A stretch of DNA of 24,023 nucleotides from CF-161 sp035259145 (GTDB lineage Bacteria; Chloroflexota; Dormibacteria; Dormibacterales; Dormibacteraceae), in assembly GCA_035259145.1 (NCBI GenBank), contig DATFWQ010000014.1, positions 1 to 24,023 on the forward strand, in the 5' to 3' direction. The stretch's first letter is position 1; each line of letters starts with the position of its first letter. Under the pieces are notes generated by a model. The model ran no database searches. It was not told the DNA's origin and worked only from the letters and a program-made list of their open reading frames with translations. A program made the position numbers and the translations under genes. This document shows, piece after piece, positions 1 to 7,366 of this stretch.

Positions 1-36
1 AAATGGGCTCCTCGTTGCGCCACCCCATCCTCCCCA

Positions 37-60
37 CCCCACGAAGCAGGCTTCGCGGGG
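37..60. terminator. GC-rich hairpin downstream of the ABC permease operon
   Basis: CGAAGC (42-47) and GCTTCG (50-55) form a 6-bp stem. It is extended by CCCC (37-40) and GGGG (57-60) across one A/C mismatch. A second small hairpin, GGCC-TTCG-GGCC, sits at 91-102. Both lie just past the 3' end of the minus-strand permease gene at 137, where a transcript end is expected. No T tract follows, so this is a candidate only. I see no coding sequence in 1-136. Confidence 0.35.
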
Positions 61-136
61 ACCCCGAGGCCACCGACCACCTGGAACGCCGGCCTTCGGG
101 CCTGCGGCCTGCTCCACCTCCGACCGTTACAGTCCA

Positions 137-1018
137 CTAGCCCTTGACCGCGCCGGCGATGGCGTCGACGATGTGCCGCTGCGCGAACACGAAGACCAGG
201 ATGATCGGCGCCAGCGAGATGATGGAGCCCGCACAGAGCGCAGTCCAGTTCGTCGAGGTCTGGCTGATGAACGCGTACAGGCCCACCGACAGAGTCCGCA
301 GATCAGGCTGACCGAGCGTGAAGACGAGCGGCGTGAGAAAGTCGTTCCACGAGTTGATGAACGTGAACAGTCCGAGCGTGGCGAGCATCGGCCGCGCCAG
401 AGGCAGCATGACGTACCAGTACGTCTGGTTGAAGCTGGCCCCGTCGACCCGGGCTGCCTCTTCAACCTCTTTGGCCACCGTCGTGAAGTAGCCCATAAAG
501 AGGAAGGTGTTGAAGACCATCCCGCTTGCCACCTGGACGAGGATCACCGACCAGAGCGAGTTGAGCAGGCCGAGGTGCTGGATCACGTCGTAGACGGGCA
601 CGATCGTGTAGCCGCGCGGCAGGAAGAACGTCACGATGATGACCACAAGCAGGATCCGCTTACCCGGGAAGCTTGTCCTGGCAAGGGCGTGGCCGGCCAT
701 CGACGTGAAGAGGAGCGTGAGGGCGACCGTGAACACAGTGATGAGCACCGTGTTGAGGAAGTAGGTTCCGAAGCTGGCGCCGTTCCAGGCGTCCAGGTAG
801 TTGAGCCACTGCAGCTCCTTTGGGATGATGCTGAGGCCCTCGTCGATGAAGCCTGCCTGGCTCTTGAGCGAGCTTCCCAGCGCCCAGAGGAACGGGTAGA
901 CCCAGAACAGGCCCACCACTACCAGGATCACATGCGTGAGCAGCCGCCGGAGGCGGGAGCGAGACAGCATGCGCACCTGTCCGGCCTGCTGCCAGCCGAT
1001 TCGCGCGATCGCGATCAT
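137..1018 (-). CDS. Carbohydrate ABC transporter permease, MalG-like (CUT1 family)
   Basis: This is an inner-membrane permease subunit of a sugar importer, 293 aa, normal for the family. It begins with a short cytoplasmic tail, then a first helix near residues 30-50, and about six membrane segments in all. The permease EAA loop, which docks the ATPase, reads EEAARVDGASF followed by LPLARP in the C-terminal half. The ATG overlaps the stop codon of the upstream permease gene (ATGA, 4 bp), so the two are almost certainly translationally coupled. The gene is last in the operon binding protein - permease 1 - permease 2. No ATPase gene is present here; CUT1 systems often share an MsmK/UgpC-type ATPase encoded elsewhere. 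The substrate cannot be read from the sequence. Confidence 0.93.
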   Translation of the reverse strand: MIAIARIGWQQAGQVRMLSRSRLRRLLTHVILVVVGLFWVYPFLWALGSSLKSQAGFIDEGLSIIPKELQWLNYLDAWNGASFGTYFLNTVLITVFTVALTLLFTSMAGHALARTSFPGKRILLVVIIVTFFLPRGYTIVPVYDVIQHLGLLNSLWSVILVQVASGMVFNTFLFMGYFTTVAKEVEEAARVDGASFNQTYWYVMLPLARPMLATLGLFTFINSWNDFLTPLVFTLGQPDLRTLSVGLYAFISQTSTNWTALCAGSIISLAPIILVFVFAQRHIVDAIAGAVKG

Positions 1019-2040
1019 CGGGCGCTCCCCGGCACTGCGGTCTTTCCCGAATCGCCCGACCGGCGCTGCCTCACCCAGCGCCAGGCGATCGCCTGCATGG
1101 CCGTGATCACGAGCAGAAGGAGGCCGTAGAAGAAGGATGCAGCGGACGCGAAGCCGACGTTCGGCTGGGCGGCCGCCCCGCCCCCACCACCGAAGCTGCC
1201 GGCGCCGAACGCCTGGTGGTAGATGTACGTGTTCACCACCTCGGAGGCGTAGTAGGGACCGCCACCCGTGAGCACCTGGACCAGGTCGAACACCTGCAGG
1301 CTGCCCAGGATGGCCAGGAAAAGGATGATGAGCCCGACTTCGCGCAAGCCCGGGATCGTTACGTGGCGAAACCGCCCCACCGCGCCCGCGCCGTCAATTC
1401 GAGCGGCCTCATATAGCTCAGCAGGGATCGTCTGGAGGCCGGCCAGAAAGTAGACCAGGTTGTAGCCGAGCGTGTTCCAGATGCCGATCGTGATGATGAT
1501 CCAGAGAACTGCGTGCGGGTCGCCCAGCCAGTCGATCCGGTGCTGCACCAGGTGCAGCCGGACGAGCACCTGGCCGACGCTGTCGCCGAAGTTGCTGAGC
1601 ATCAGCTGGAAGACGACCCCGATGATGGCGGCGGAAGTGATGGCCGGGATGAAGTAGACGGCGCGGTAGAAGGTGGAGAAGTGCAGCCTCCGGTCGTTCA
1701 GCACCAGGGCGAGAGCGAGTGCGAGCAGGAGCTGGACCGGCACCAGCACAGCCGTGTAGAGGAGGGTGTGTCCGAACGCCTGCCAGAAGATCGTGTCGCG
1801 CACGACCCGCTCGAAGTTCTGCAGCCCAACGTACTGAGTCGGGTTGCCTACCCCGTTCCACTGGTAAAGGGTGTAGCCCAGCGAAGCGAAGATCGGATAG
1901 ATCGTGAAGACGATCACCAACGCCAGGAACGGGGCGATGTAGGCGTAGGACCAGCGGTTGATCCTTACCTGACGCCAGATCGAGGCACCACGCTTCTGCG
2001 CGGCGGCCGGCCGGCCGCTCAGCCCCCTAGTAGCTTGCAC
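1015..2040 (-). CDS. Carbohydrate ABC transporter permease, MalF/UgpA-like (CUT1 family)
   Basis: This is the partner permease subunit, 341 aa, with about six membrane helices; the first is near residues 33-52 (YIAPFLALVIVFTIYPIF). The EAA loop is YEAARIDGAGAVGRF followed by IPGLR. Odd feature: the extracytoplasmic loop before the last helix carries a glycine/alanine-rich insert (GAGSFGGGGGAAAQPN) that ordinary MalF-type proteins lack. The start used is GTG at 2040, and the Shine-Dalgarno in front of it is poor. Translation may depend on readthrough from the binding-protein mRNA past the hairpin at 2088-2112, or the true start may lie slightly elsewhere. The stop overlaps the next permease by 4 bp. 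Confidence 0.92.
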   Translation of the reverse strand: MQATRGLSGRPAAAQKRGASIWRQVRINRWSYAYIAPFLALVIVFTIYPIFASLGYTLYQWNGVGNPTQYVGLQNFERVVRDTIFWQAFGHTLLYTAVLVPVQLLLALALALVLNDRRLHFSTFYRAVYFIPAITSAAIIGVVFQLMLSNFGDSVGQVLVRLHLVQHRIDWLGDPHAVLWIIITIGIWNTLGYNLVYFLAGLQTIPAELYEAARIDGAGAVGRFRHVTIPGLREVGLIILFLAILGSLQVFDLVQVLTGGGPYYASEVVNTYIYHQAFGAGSFGGGGGAAAQPNVGFASAASFFYGLLLLVITAMQAIAWRWVRQRRSGDSGKTAVPGSAR

Positions 2041-2087
2041 GACCGATGCTGTCCAGCAGTAGCGATTCGCAAAGACCTCGAATCATC

Positions 2088-2112
2088 GGCGCCCAGGCAC
2101 CCCCTGGGCGCC
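2088..2112. terminator. Intercistronic hairpin between binding protein and permeases
   Basis: GGCGCCCAGG (2088-2097) and CCTGGGCGCC (2103-2112) form a perfect 10-bp stem around a 5-nt loop. It lies in the 111-bp gap after the binding-protein gene and before the first permease, with no T tract. By analogy with malE-malF type operons it could act as a partial terminator or as a 3'-end stabiliser that keeps binding protein in excess over permeases. The structure is seen directly; the role is inferred. Confidence 0.6.
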
Positions 2113-2151
2113 TGGACACCGAATCTCTCGCAGCCATGACGGATCGCGCGT

Positions 2152-3651
2152 CTATGGATACTCGGGGATGCTCCACCGGTAAGGCTTGGTGATGTCCCAA
2201 CCTGGAAACACGTAGTCGTCGAGGCTCACCTTGTGTCCCTGCTGCTGCGCTTGCTTGACGCCCTGTTCGAGTGCGCCTTGCAGCCTCGCGTCGAGGTCCA
2301 TGAACGCGGCCTGCACGCCCTTGATCTGCCCGGTGTAGATGCCGGTCAGAATCGTTCCGAGGTCCGGCTGCACCGGGTTGACCACCACGAAGGCCTGAGC
2401 CGGGTTGCGGATGCTCGCGCCCGGGCCAGGGATTGACAGGCTCTCCATGGCCACGTACTCGGCAAAGGGCCTGAAGTGGATCTTGCGCGGGTCGTTGTTC
2501 TGCGGATGAACGGAGAGGTCCTCGTTGTACTCCTGGACCCAGCTCTTGCCGGCGTCGACGCCGTAGAACCAGTCGAACCATGCCCAGGCCTCGTCAGCGT
2601 GCTTGGTTTGCGCGGAGACAGCCATGAGGGTGCCTCCCGGCGACGAATAGAAGTAGCCGGCACGCTTCTCGGCTGGGCCCACCAGCGTCGTCAAGGAGTA
2701 GTCGGTGAAGCCGTGCTGCGTCCACTCGGCCTGGTTCCAGACGCCCCCGATGGTCATTCCGAACTTGCCGCGCTCGAAGTATGCCCGGGCGATCTCGTCC
2801 GAGATGCTGATCGAGCTGGGGAAGAAGTATCCCTTTCGATTCCAGCTCATCAGAAGCTCAGCAAAGTCCATGTAGTTGCGGTCGCTGCCGAAGGTGAACT
2901 TGCCGGTGCGGAGGTCAGGCCCGGTGGAACCGCCTGGGCTCCCAGCCGGGCGGACGAAAACCTCGACCCACCAGGGCAGGATAGGGAACGAGCCGTTGCC
3001 GAATCCCAGTCCGTAGGTGTTGCCGTTGCCCTTCTTCGTGATGACCTCCGCGGCCAGGGTGACGTCGTCCCACGTCCTGGGTACCTTGACGCTGCCGTCG
3101 GCGTTGGTCAGCCCGGCGTCCTTGAACACCTTGTTGTTGATGTAGAGCTGAAGCCACGGCGCCGGTTTGGTGAGAGGGGCAGAATAGACCTTCCCGCCAA
3201 ACATGTTGATGCCCTCGACGAACGAGTACGCCGGAAACCGCTTTCGCCAGGACGAATTTGCCCACCGGTCGAGTGGGAGCAGCCAGCCCTTTGCCACCTG
3301 CTCGTTGAGCGGCACGGTGGTGGTCGAGATCATGAATACGTCGGGTGCGCTGTTGCTGCGCTCAGCAAGCGTGAACAGCTTGTCGTAACTGCTCGTGGCG
3401 TTGACGGTCCGCTTTACGTGGATGCCGCCGTGCGCCTGCTCGAACCGTTTGATCTCATGCTCGACCCACGGTGATTGACTCACCCACCAGTCCCAGGTGT
3501 CGATGGTTGCGCGTCCGGTAGCTCCACCCGACGCTCCACAGGCAGCCAGGATCGAGCCCAACATCGACGTGCCCCCAAGGGCAGCCGCGGCGCCAAGGAA
3601 GGTGCGCCTGTCCATACGTTCCGCAAGCCATTTTTCGTGCATATCTGTCAC
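2152..3651 (-). CDS. Extracellular sugar-binding lipoprotein of an ABC transporter
   Basis: This is the solute receptor for the importer encoded by the two following genes (499 aa, SBP_bac_1/CUT1 type). The N-terminus has a twin-arginine motif DRRTFLG (about residues 14-20), a hydrophobic stretch, and a lipobox ending LAAC with the lipidated cysteine at residue 38. It is therefore probably exported by Tat and anchored on the outer face of the membrane. The mature domain contains the family-typical lines IYTGQIKG near the C-terminus and AWAWFDWFYG. The start is GTG (V-T-D-M); an ATG three codons further in is an alternative. A GAGGGGAAG ribosome-binding sequence lies just upstream. It is the first gene of the operon, preceded by the interleaved inverted repeats at 3661-3749. 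Substrate unknown. Confidence 0.92.
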   Translation of the reverse strand: MTDMHEKWLAERMDRRTFLGAAAALGGTSMLGSILAACGASGGATGRATIDTWDWWVSQSPWVEHEIKRFEQAHGGIHVKRTVNATSSYDKLFTLAERSNSAPDVFMISTTTVPLNEQVAKGWLLPLDRWANSSWRKRFPAYSFVEGINMFGGKVYSAPLTKPAPWLQLYINNKVFKDAGLTNADGSVKVPRTWDDVTLAAEVITKKGNGNTYGLGFGNGSFPILPWWVEVFVRPAGSPGGSTGPDLRTGKFTFGSDRNYMDFAELLMSWNRKGYFFPSSISISDEIARAYFERGKFGMTIGGVWNQAEWTQHGFTDYSLTTLVGPAEKRAGYFYSSPGGTLMAVSAQTKHADEAWAWFDWFYGVDAGKSWVQEYNEDLSVHPQNNDPRKIHFRPFAEYVAMESLSIPGPGASIRNPAQAFVVVNPVQPDLGTILTGIYTGQIKGVQAAFMDLDARLQGALEQGVKQAQQQGHKVSLDDYVFPGWDITKPYRWSIPEYP

Positions 3652-3660
3652 TGCTTCCCC

Positions 3661-3749
3661 TCAACCAGACTGCGAGGACCGGCCTCGCCGGCATCATCAT
3701 CCCAGCGGCCCTGGGGCGACACATCATGCAGATGGTTGAACCGGTCCTC
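3661..3749. promoter_or_regulatory. Interleaved inverted repeats in the leader of the sugar ABC operon
   Basis: Two perfect inverted repeats cross each other. TCAACCA (3661-3667) pairs with TGGTTGA (3733-3739), and GAGGACCGG (3674-3682) pairs with CCGGTCCTC (3741-3749). A small CCCAG/CTGGG hairpin (3701-3715) sits inside. In minus-strand RNA the first pair abuts the GAGGGGAAG ribosome-binding sequence of the binding-protein gene. The arrangement allows either a pseudoknot or two alternative folds. Alternatively, GAACCGGTCC around 3739-3747 could be half of a LacI-type operator, whose centre is usually CG. The repeats are seen directly; function is inferred. Confidence 0.45.
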
Positions 3750-3942
3750 CTCCTTTCGATTGAGTCGCATCTGGAAAAGCAGGCCTGCGGAAAAGCCGTC
3801 TCCATCAGATGATCTCCGACATTTGTCCCAACGCGGTGACTGTCATCAGCCAGGTGCACTGCCCCGGGATGTGATCGATCCTGATGGCGCCGTACGCCAC
3901 CTGGCCGGCAACCGGAGAACGACCCCAGGAGGTAACTGACCG

Positions 3943-4449
3943 ATGGACATGGTCCATTCAAGCCCGTCGCACGAGCTTGCAAGCCTGCACAGCGCGATGG
4001 ATCGGCTCTTTTCGGAAACCTTCGGGGATGCCTTTCGGAGCGCCCGGGTGGCGGACGCGCCCTCGACCGAGGTGGCAACCTACCGCCTCCCGATCAACGT
4101 CGTCCAGACCGACGGCGGCTACCGGATCGAAGCTCCTCTCCCCGGCGTCAAGCCGTCAGACGTCGAGATCACGTTCTCCGAAGGCACCCTCTCCATCAAC
4201 GCCAAACGCTCAGAGGAACGGAGCCGCAAAGAAGGCCGGTTCCTGCGCCGGGAGATGGCCCTGGGCAACTTCGAGCGCCAGGTCACTGTTCCCGCCGACG
4301 TGCAGGCTGGCCGCATCAAGGCAAGCTTCAAGAGCGGCATGCTGAGCATAGACGTGCCGAGGGTGGGCGAAGCCAGACCGGCCCGGATCCAGGTCCAGTC
4401 TGGCGAGCAGCCGAAGCGCTCGACTCGAGCAGGGTCCGTGAAGGGCTGA
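3943..4449 (+). CDS. Hsp20/alpha-crystallin family small heat-shock protein
   Basis: This is an ATP-independent holdase chaperone of the cytoplasm, 168 aa, typical of bacterial sHSPs. It has a short N-terminal arm with the amphipathic line LHSAMDRLF (about residues 15-23). The alpha-crystallin domain (about 45-140) opens with LPINVVQTDGGYRIEAPLPGV and continues through the family line VEITFSEGTLSI. It closes with the G-x-L signature (GMLSIDVPR). The start is supported by a near-perfect AGGAGGT at 3927-3933, 9 nt before the ATG. I looked for CIRCE and HAIR operators upstream and did not find them. It is divergent from the sugar operon and is followed after 58 bp by a small unknown gene that may be cotranscribed. 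Confidence 0.95.
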   Translation: MDMVHSSPSHELASLHSAMDRLFSETFGDAFRSARVADAPSTEVATYRLPINVVQTDGGYRIEAPLPGVKPSDVEITFSEGTLSINAKRSEERSRKEGRFLRREMALGNFERQVTVPADVQAGRIKASFKSGMLSIDVPRVGEARPARIQVQSGEQPKRSTRAGSVKG

Positions 4450-4507
4450 GGCCAGGAGCGGGAGGTGCCCCTCGGCCGTCGGGCCCAGTGGAGCAGACAG
4501 GGAAAGC

Positions 4508-4732
4508 ATGGACTGGCAGACCATATTCGGGCTGCTCGATCAGCTCGAGATCGCCGATCCCAGGGATCCCATGATGATGAGCCGGCTGGAGGCTGCTGAG
4601 ATGTGTGCCCTCCTGGCGGAGAGAAGGTTCGAGCGTGACCGCCGGCTGCGAACCCTCCATGTCGACACGCTCAGACTGGTGGCCCTCGACGACAGGTTGC
4701 CGGTGGGTACGGGCTGGGGGCGCCGAAGCTGA
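4508..4732 (+). CDS. Small hypothetical protein
   Basis: A 74-aa frame starting MDWQTIFGLLDQ, with AGGGAAAG (4498-4505) just upstream as a plausible ribosome binding site. The protein is charged and largely helical by composition. The middle (EAAEMCALLAERRFERDRR) could be an amphipathic helix; there is no signal peptide and no membrane segment. I do not recognise a family. It follows Hsp20 on the same strand and ends just before a strong hairpin at 4748-4781, so the two could form one transcription unit. The placement and ribosome binding site favour a real gene, but small size and lack of a known family keep the call moderate. Confidence 0.55.
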   Translation: MDWQTIFGLLDQLEIADPRDPMMMSRLEAAEMCALLAERRFERDRRLRTLHVDTLRLVALDDRLPVGTGWGRRS

Positions 4733-4747
4733 GCGGTCGGCAACCGG

Positions 4748-4781
4748 CACGGCCCCCGTCCTGGTCGGGACGGGGGCTGTG
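4748..4781. terminator. Bidirectional hairpin between convergent genes
   Basis: GCCCCCGTCC (4752-4761) and GGACGGGGGC (4768-4777) form a perfect 10-bp stem with a 6-nt loop, lengthened to 14 bp by CACG/TGTG with one G-T pair. It sits between the end of the small plus-strand gene (4732) and the end of the minus-strand membrane protein gene (4805), so it can end transcripts from both sides. There is no T tract on either strand. Confidence 0.7.
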
Positions 4782-4804
4782 TCCATATCCAGTCCAGGTC
4801 TGAA

Positions 4805-5200
4805 TCAGGCCACGTCCTGCCAGCGCACGGAGAGCTGGTAGATGACGACGACGTCAAGAATGACCATCAAGAGCGAAAAGAGCGGGTAGGCGGGAAAGTA
4901 CACGACAGAGATGACTGCGCTGAGGCCCGCAAACACCACCGCCGCCCACCGAGTCCAGGGCTGCAGCATGAAGAGGCCGACGCTGGCCGCCGCCATGAGC
5001 GCCCCAACGACTATGTAGATCCAACCCCAGACTTTGAAGTCCCAGATGACCAGCTCCCCGGTCGAGATTGTTATCACCCTTGGATTGAACAGGGCCACCA
5101 GCCCCCAGATGACATTGAAGCAACCGGCCAGCAGCAGCACCGAGCCGGCGAAGACCCTCCATCCCGATGGCCGCGCGATCTGCTCCTGTTTCACGTCCAT
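4805..5200 (-). CDS. Four-helix membrane protein, DUF7144-like
   Basis: A 131-aa integral membrane protein with four hydrophobic segments, roughly residues 14-36, 52-72, 79-98 and 104-124. Lines such as GWRVFAGSVLLLAGCFNVIWG and WGWIYIVVGALM are typical of the small DUF7144 family, common in actinobacterial and related genomes. No enzymatic motif is visible and no function is known for the family. The ATG at 5200 is preceded by two tandem copies of AAGGAGCAGAGCAA, each containing a Shine-Dalgarno AAGGAG; the nearer copy is 8 nt from the ATG. The gene follows the HdeD-like gene after 38 bp on the same strand, so the two are probably one operon of stress-type membrane proteins. Confidence 0.85.
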   Translation of the reverse strand: MDVKQEQIARPSGWRVFAGSVLLLAGCFNVIWGLVALFNPRVITISTGELVIWDFKVWGWIYIVVGALMAAASVGLFMLQPWTRWAAVVFAGLSAVISVVYFPAYPLFSLLMVILDVVVIYQLSVRWQDVA

Positions 5201-5228
5201 TTGCTCTGCTCCTTTTGCTCTGCTCCTT
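5201..5228 (-). repeat. Tandem duplicated ribosome binding site (2 x 14 bp)
   Basis: The 14-bp unit TTGCTCTGCTCCTT (plus strand) occurs twice in perfect tandem at 5201-5214 and 5215-5228. Read on the coding minus strand, each copy is AAGGAGCAGAGCAA and carries AAGGAG. The copy next to the gene is correctly spaced from the ATG at 5200. The far copy can fold into GCTCC-GAA-GGAGC (5222-5234), which would hide its Shine-Dalgarno. Confidence 0.75.
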
Positions 5229-5238
5229 CGGAGCGAAG

Positions 5239-5835
5239 CTAGTTATCCGTCGGCGCCGTGTTGACCAGCTTCAAGCCACTCCGCCGGGCACCCGGCCCAA
5301 GCGACCGGAGCCGGAACGCATACACGATCGACACCACGCCTCCGGCGACGGCACAGGCGGCCGCTGCATACACGAGCACGCTGGCCGTGAAGACCGGATT
5401 GAGAAGCAGGATGACCCCGAGCAGCACGCTGATCACGCCAATGATCGCCGCGCCCCATCCAGCGCCCGTGACGGCTCTGAAGAGCGTCACGATACCGATG
5501 ACGATGCCGAACGCCCCAAGCAGCCAGGCCAGCATCGACGGGATCATGATGGCGGCCCACAGCGGGTGCCGAACCACAAGCAGGCCGGCCAGGACGCCGA
5601 TGACTCCCGTGAACAGCCTCCAACCCCACTGCGTGCGGTCGCCAATCACGCCGACCAGATCGAAGATTCCACCGATCAACCAGTAGATGCCAAGAAACAT
5701 GACGAGCATGAACAGGGTGGTCGCTGTCTCCGTGAACAGCAGCAGGCCGATGATCAACAGCGCGATGCCCTGCAAAAGGATGAGCCACCAGGACATAGAT
5801 TGGGTCGACGGGGCAGCGTACGCAGTGGATTCCAT
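5239..5835 (-). CDS. HdeD family acid-resistance-type membrane protein (DUF308)
   Basis: An integral membrane protein of about 198 aa with six hydrophobic segments in repeated pairs, matching the HdeD/DUF308 family. Family-typical lines are LILLQGIALLIIGLLLF near the N-terminus, IYWLIGGIFDLVG in the second segment, and GWGAAIIGVISVLLGVILL later. HdeD of Escherichia coli belongs to an acid-stress island; for most homologues the function is unknown. I chose the ATG at 5835 (MESTAY) because GGGAGAA lies about 8 nt before it. The longer frame from 5859 (MLIGRNAAMES) lacks a clear ribosome binding site. It is first of a probable two-gene operon with the DUF7144-like gene. Confidence 0.9.
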   Translation of the reverse strand: MESTAYAAPSTQSMSWWLILLQGIALLIIGLLLFTETATTLFMLVMFLGIYWLIGGIFDLVGVIGDRTQWGWRLFTGVIGVLAGLLVVRHPLWAAIMIPSMLAWLLGAFGIVIGIVTLFRAVTGAGWGAAIIGVISVLLGVILLLNPVFTASVLVYAAAACAVAGGVVSIVYAFRLRSLGPGARRSGLKLVNTAPTDN

Positions 5836-6011
5836 CGCAGCGTTTCTCCCAATTAACATCGAGTGACTACCTGTTTGCGGCCGCGCCGTCAGCAGGAGGC
5901 GCTGCCGCCATTCCCGCCCAGGCGCTGCGGAAAAGGGTCCACATCACTTCGCCGGCGATTACACGCATCCACTTCGACCGTATGCCCCGTCACTGCCGAT
6001 CACCACATGCA

Positions 6012-6031
6012 AGAGAGGGGCCGGCCTCTCT
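6012..6031. terminator. Hairpin after the orphan binding protein gene
   Basis: AGAGAGG (6012-6018) and CCTCTCT (6025-6031) form a perfect 7-bp stem around GGCCGG. It lies 37 bp beyond the 3' end of the minus-strand gene that stops at 6068, a likely terminator position, without a T tract. The rest of the 5836-6067 gap shows no gene. Confidence 0.5.
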
Positions 6032-6067
6032 GCCGGACAGCAGGCGAGTGCGGGCCGGGGCCTTAGC

Positions 6068-7312
6068 TCAACTACAGCGAACCGAGGCGGGCGCGGGGCG
6101 GCCGAGCCGGTCGTGGACGTCGATGCCACCGCTCGCGGTGACCCGCCCAACGTAGATGTCGCCGACGGCGACTCGAGTAGCCGCGTCAATCCGGACAGGG
6201 CCGCTCGGCGCCGCGACCTCAACCTGGGGAATCGCCCGCTGCACATCGCCCGGGTTGCTGCTGCCAGCTCGCCCGACCGCGGCCGCGTAAATCTTCACGG
6301 CCACCGAGATCGCCTCGCCGGGTGCGCTCAGCAGGCTGGTCGAGCCGAATCGACGCTGGTACCGAGTCACGTAGTCGCGGCTGTCCGCGGTGTCCAGGTT
6401 CTTGAACCAGTGCTGGCTGGTCAGCGCACCGGTAAGCAGACCCGGGTTGGCGGCCGCGTCCAGCTCGTCCCACCGGCTCGCCACCACCAGCGCCCGTGAT
6501 CCCTTGCGGCCCAGCTGCGTGCCGAAGCGGACCGCATCATACCCCTGGAGAAGCGACCACAGGACGTCGGGGTTTATCGCGTAGGAGTCGGCCACCGCGG
6601 TGTCAATCTCGGCGTTGTCGCGCACGATCCGTACCGCCACCGGGGACTGATTGTGCTTCCGCAGAGCACTGCGGATGGCCTCTGCCGCGCTCAGTGACCA
6701 TGCGTCTGCTGCGCCGATCACCAGCACACGCCGCCCTACATTCGTGACCACCCAGTCGACCATCGGCTCCACCTGCTGGCTGGGCACGCGGCCGGTTGCC
6801 ACCAGCCTCCGCTGACAGGGCGCCGCGGCCTGGGACGCCGCATCGATCAGAAGACCGCCGAGCCGAGCCACCTGCGGCGCGGCAGCCGCTCGATCGGCGT
6901 CCGACAGCACGCCGATGATCACGTCGGCTTGCTGCTCGTCCAGCAGGCGGGCGGCGCGTTCTGAGACGTTCTTTCCCGAGGCCTCCATGCTCCTGACTGG
7001 CTGCCCATGCAGACCGCCCGCAGCGTTCAACTCGTCCACCGCGAGTCTCAGGCAGTTGCGCTCCATCTCGACGCGCGCTGGAAGGCCGCCCTGGTCAGAA
7101 GAGACGAAGCCGATGTTGACGCCGTCGGAACCGGCGGCCGCCCGGCCACAGGCCGTGAGTAGGTGGCCCATCGCCAGACCGCCTCCCAGCACAGCAGCCC
7201 TGCCAAGCACCTGACGACGGGTCAGACCGGACCTCCCGGCACCGGTGACGTCCACTGGCAGCCGGTCAGCGCCGCGGTTGGCGTCGGGCCGGTATCCGTC
7301 AGCGGCTCTCAT
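6068..7312 (-). CDS. Orphan periplasmic-binding-type lipoprotein (amide/urea/branched-chain class)
   Basis: A 414-aa type-1 periplasmic binding fold protein of the Peripla_BP_5/6 class (AmiC, FmdD, UrtA, LivK relatives). The N-terminus has a twin-arginine motif TRRQVLG (31-37) and a lipobox LLTAC with cysteine 55, predicting Tat export and lipid anchoring. The first domain opens NIGFVSSDQGG and contains the line CLRLAVDELNAAGGLHGQPV. Later lines, VDWVVTNVGRRVLVIG and RDYVTRYQRRFG, are standard for this class. No permease or ATPase genes flank it, so it may supply an importer encoded elsewhere or act as a ligand receptor. The start codon has no strong ribosome binding site; the 30 residues before the twin arginines are unusually long, so a later start is possible. 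Confidence 0.85.
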   Translation of the reverse strand: MRAADGYRPDANRGADRLPVDVTGAGRSGLTRRQVLGRAAVLGGGLAMGHLLTACGRAAAGSDGVNIGFVSSDQGGLPARVEMERNCLRLAVDELNAAGGLHGQPVRSMEASGKNVSERAARLLDEQQADVIIGVLSDADRAAAAPQVARLGGLLIDAASQAAAPCQRRLVATGRVPSQQVEPMVDWVVTNVGRRVLVIGAADAWSLSAAEAIRSALRKHNQSPVAVRIVRDNAEIDTAVADSYAINPDVLWSLLQGYDAVRFGTQLGRKGSRALVVASRWDELDAAANPGLLTGALTSQHWFKNLDTADSRDYVTRYQRRFGSTSLLSAPGEAISVAVKIYAAAVGRAGSSNPGDVQRAIPQVEVAAPSGPVRIDAATRVAVGDIYVGRVTASGGIDVHDRLGRPAPASVRCS

Positions 7313-7366
7313 GCCCCGACGCGGTCAAGCTCGACCAGACGGTGCCCAAACAACCTGCTGCGCGCA

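Noticed and set aside
173..1129. Open frame of 318 codons on the plus strand
   Set aside because: It is antisense to two permease genes; its Arg/Glu/His-rich composition is typical of shadow frames.
3750..3942. Search for CIRCE or HAIR heat-shock operators before Hsp20
   Set aside because: Neither inverted repeat is present.
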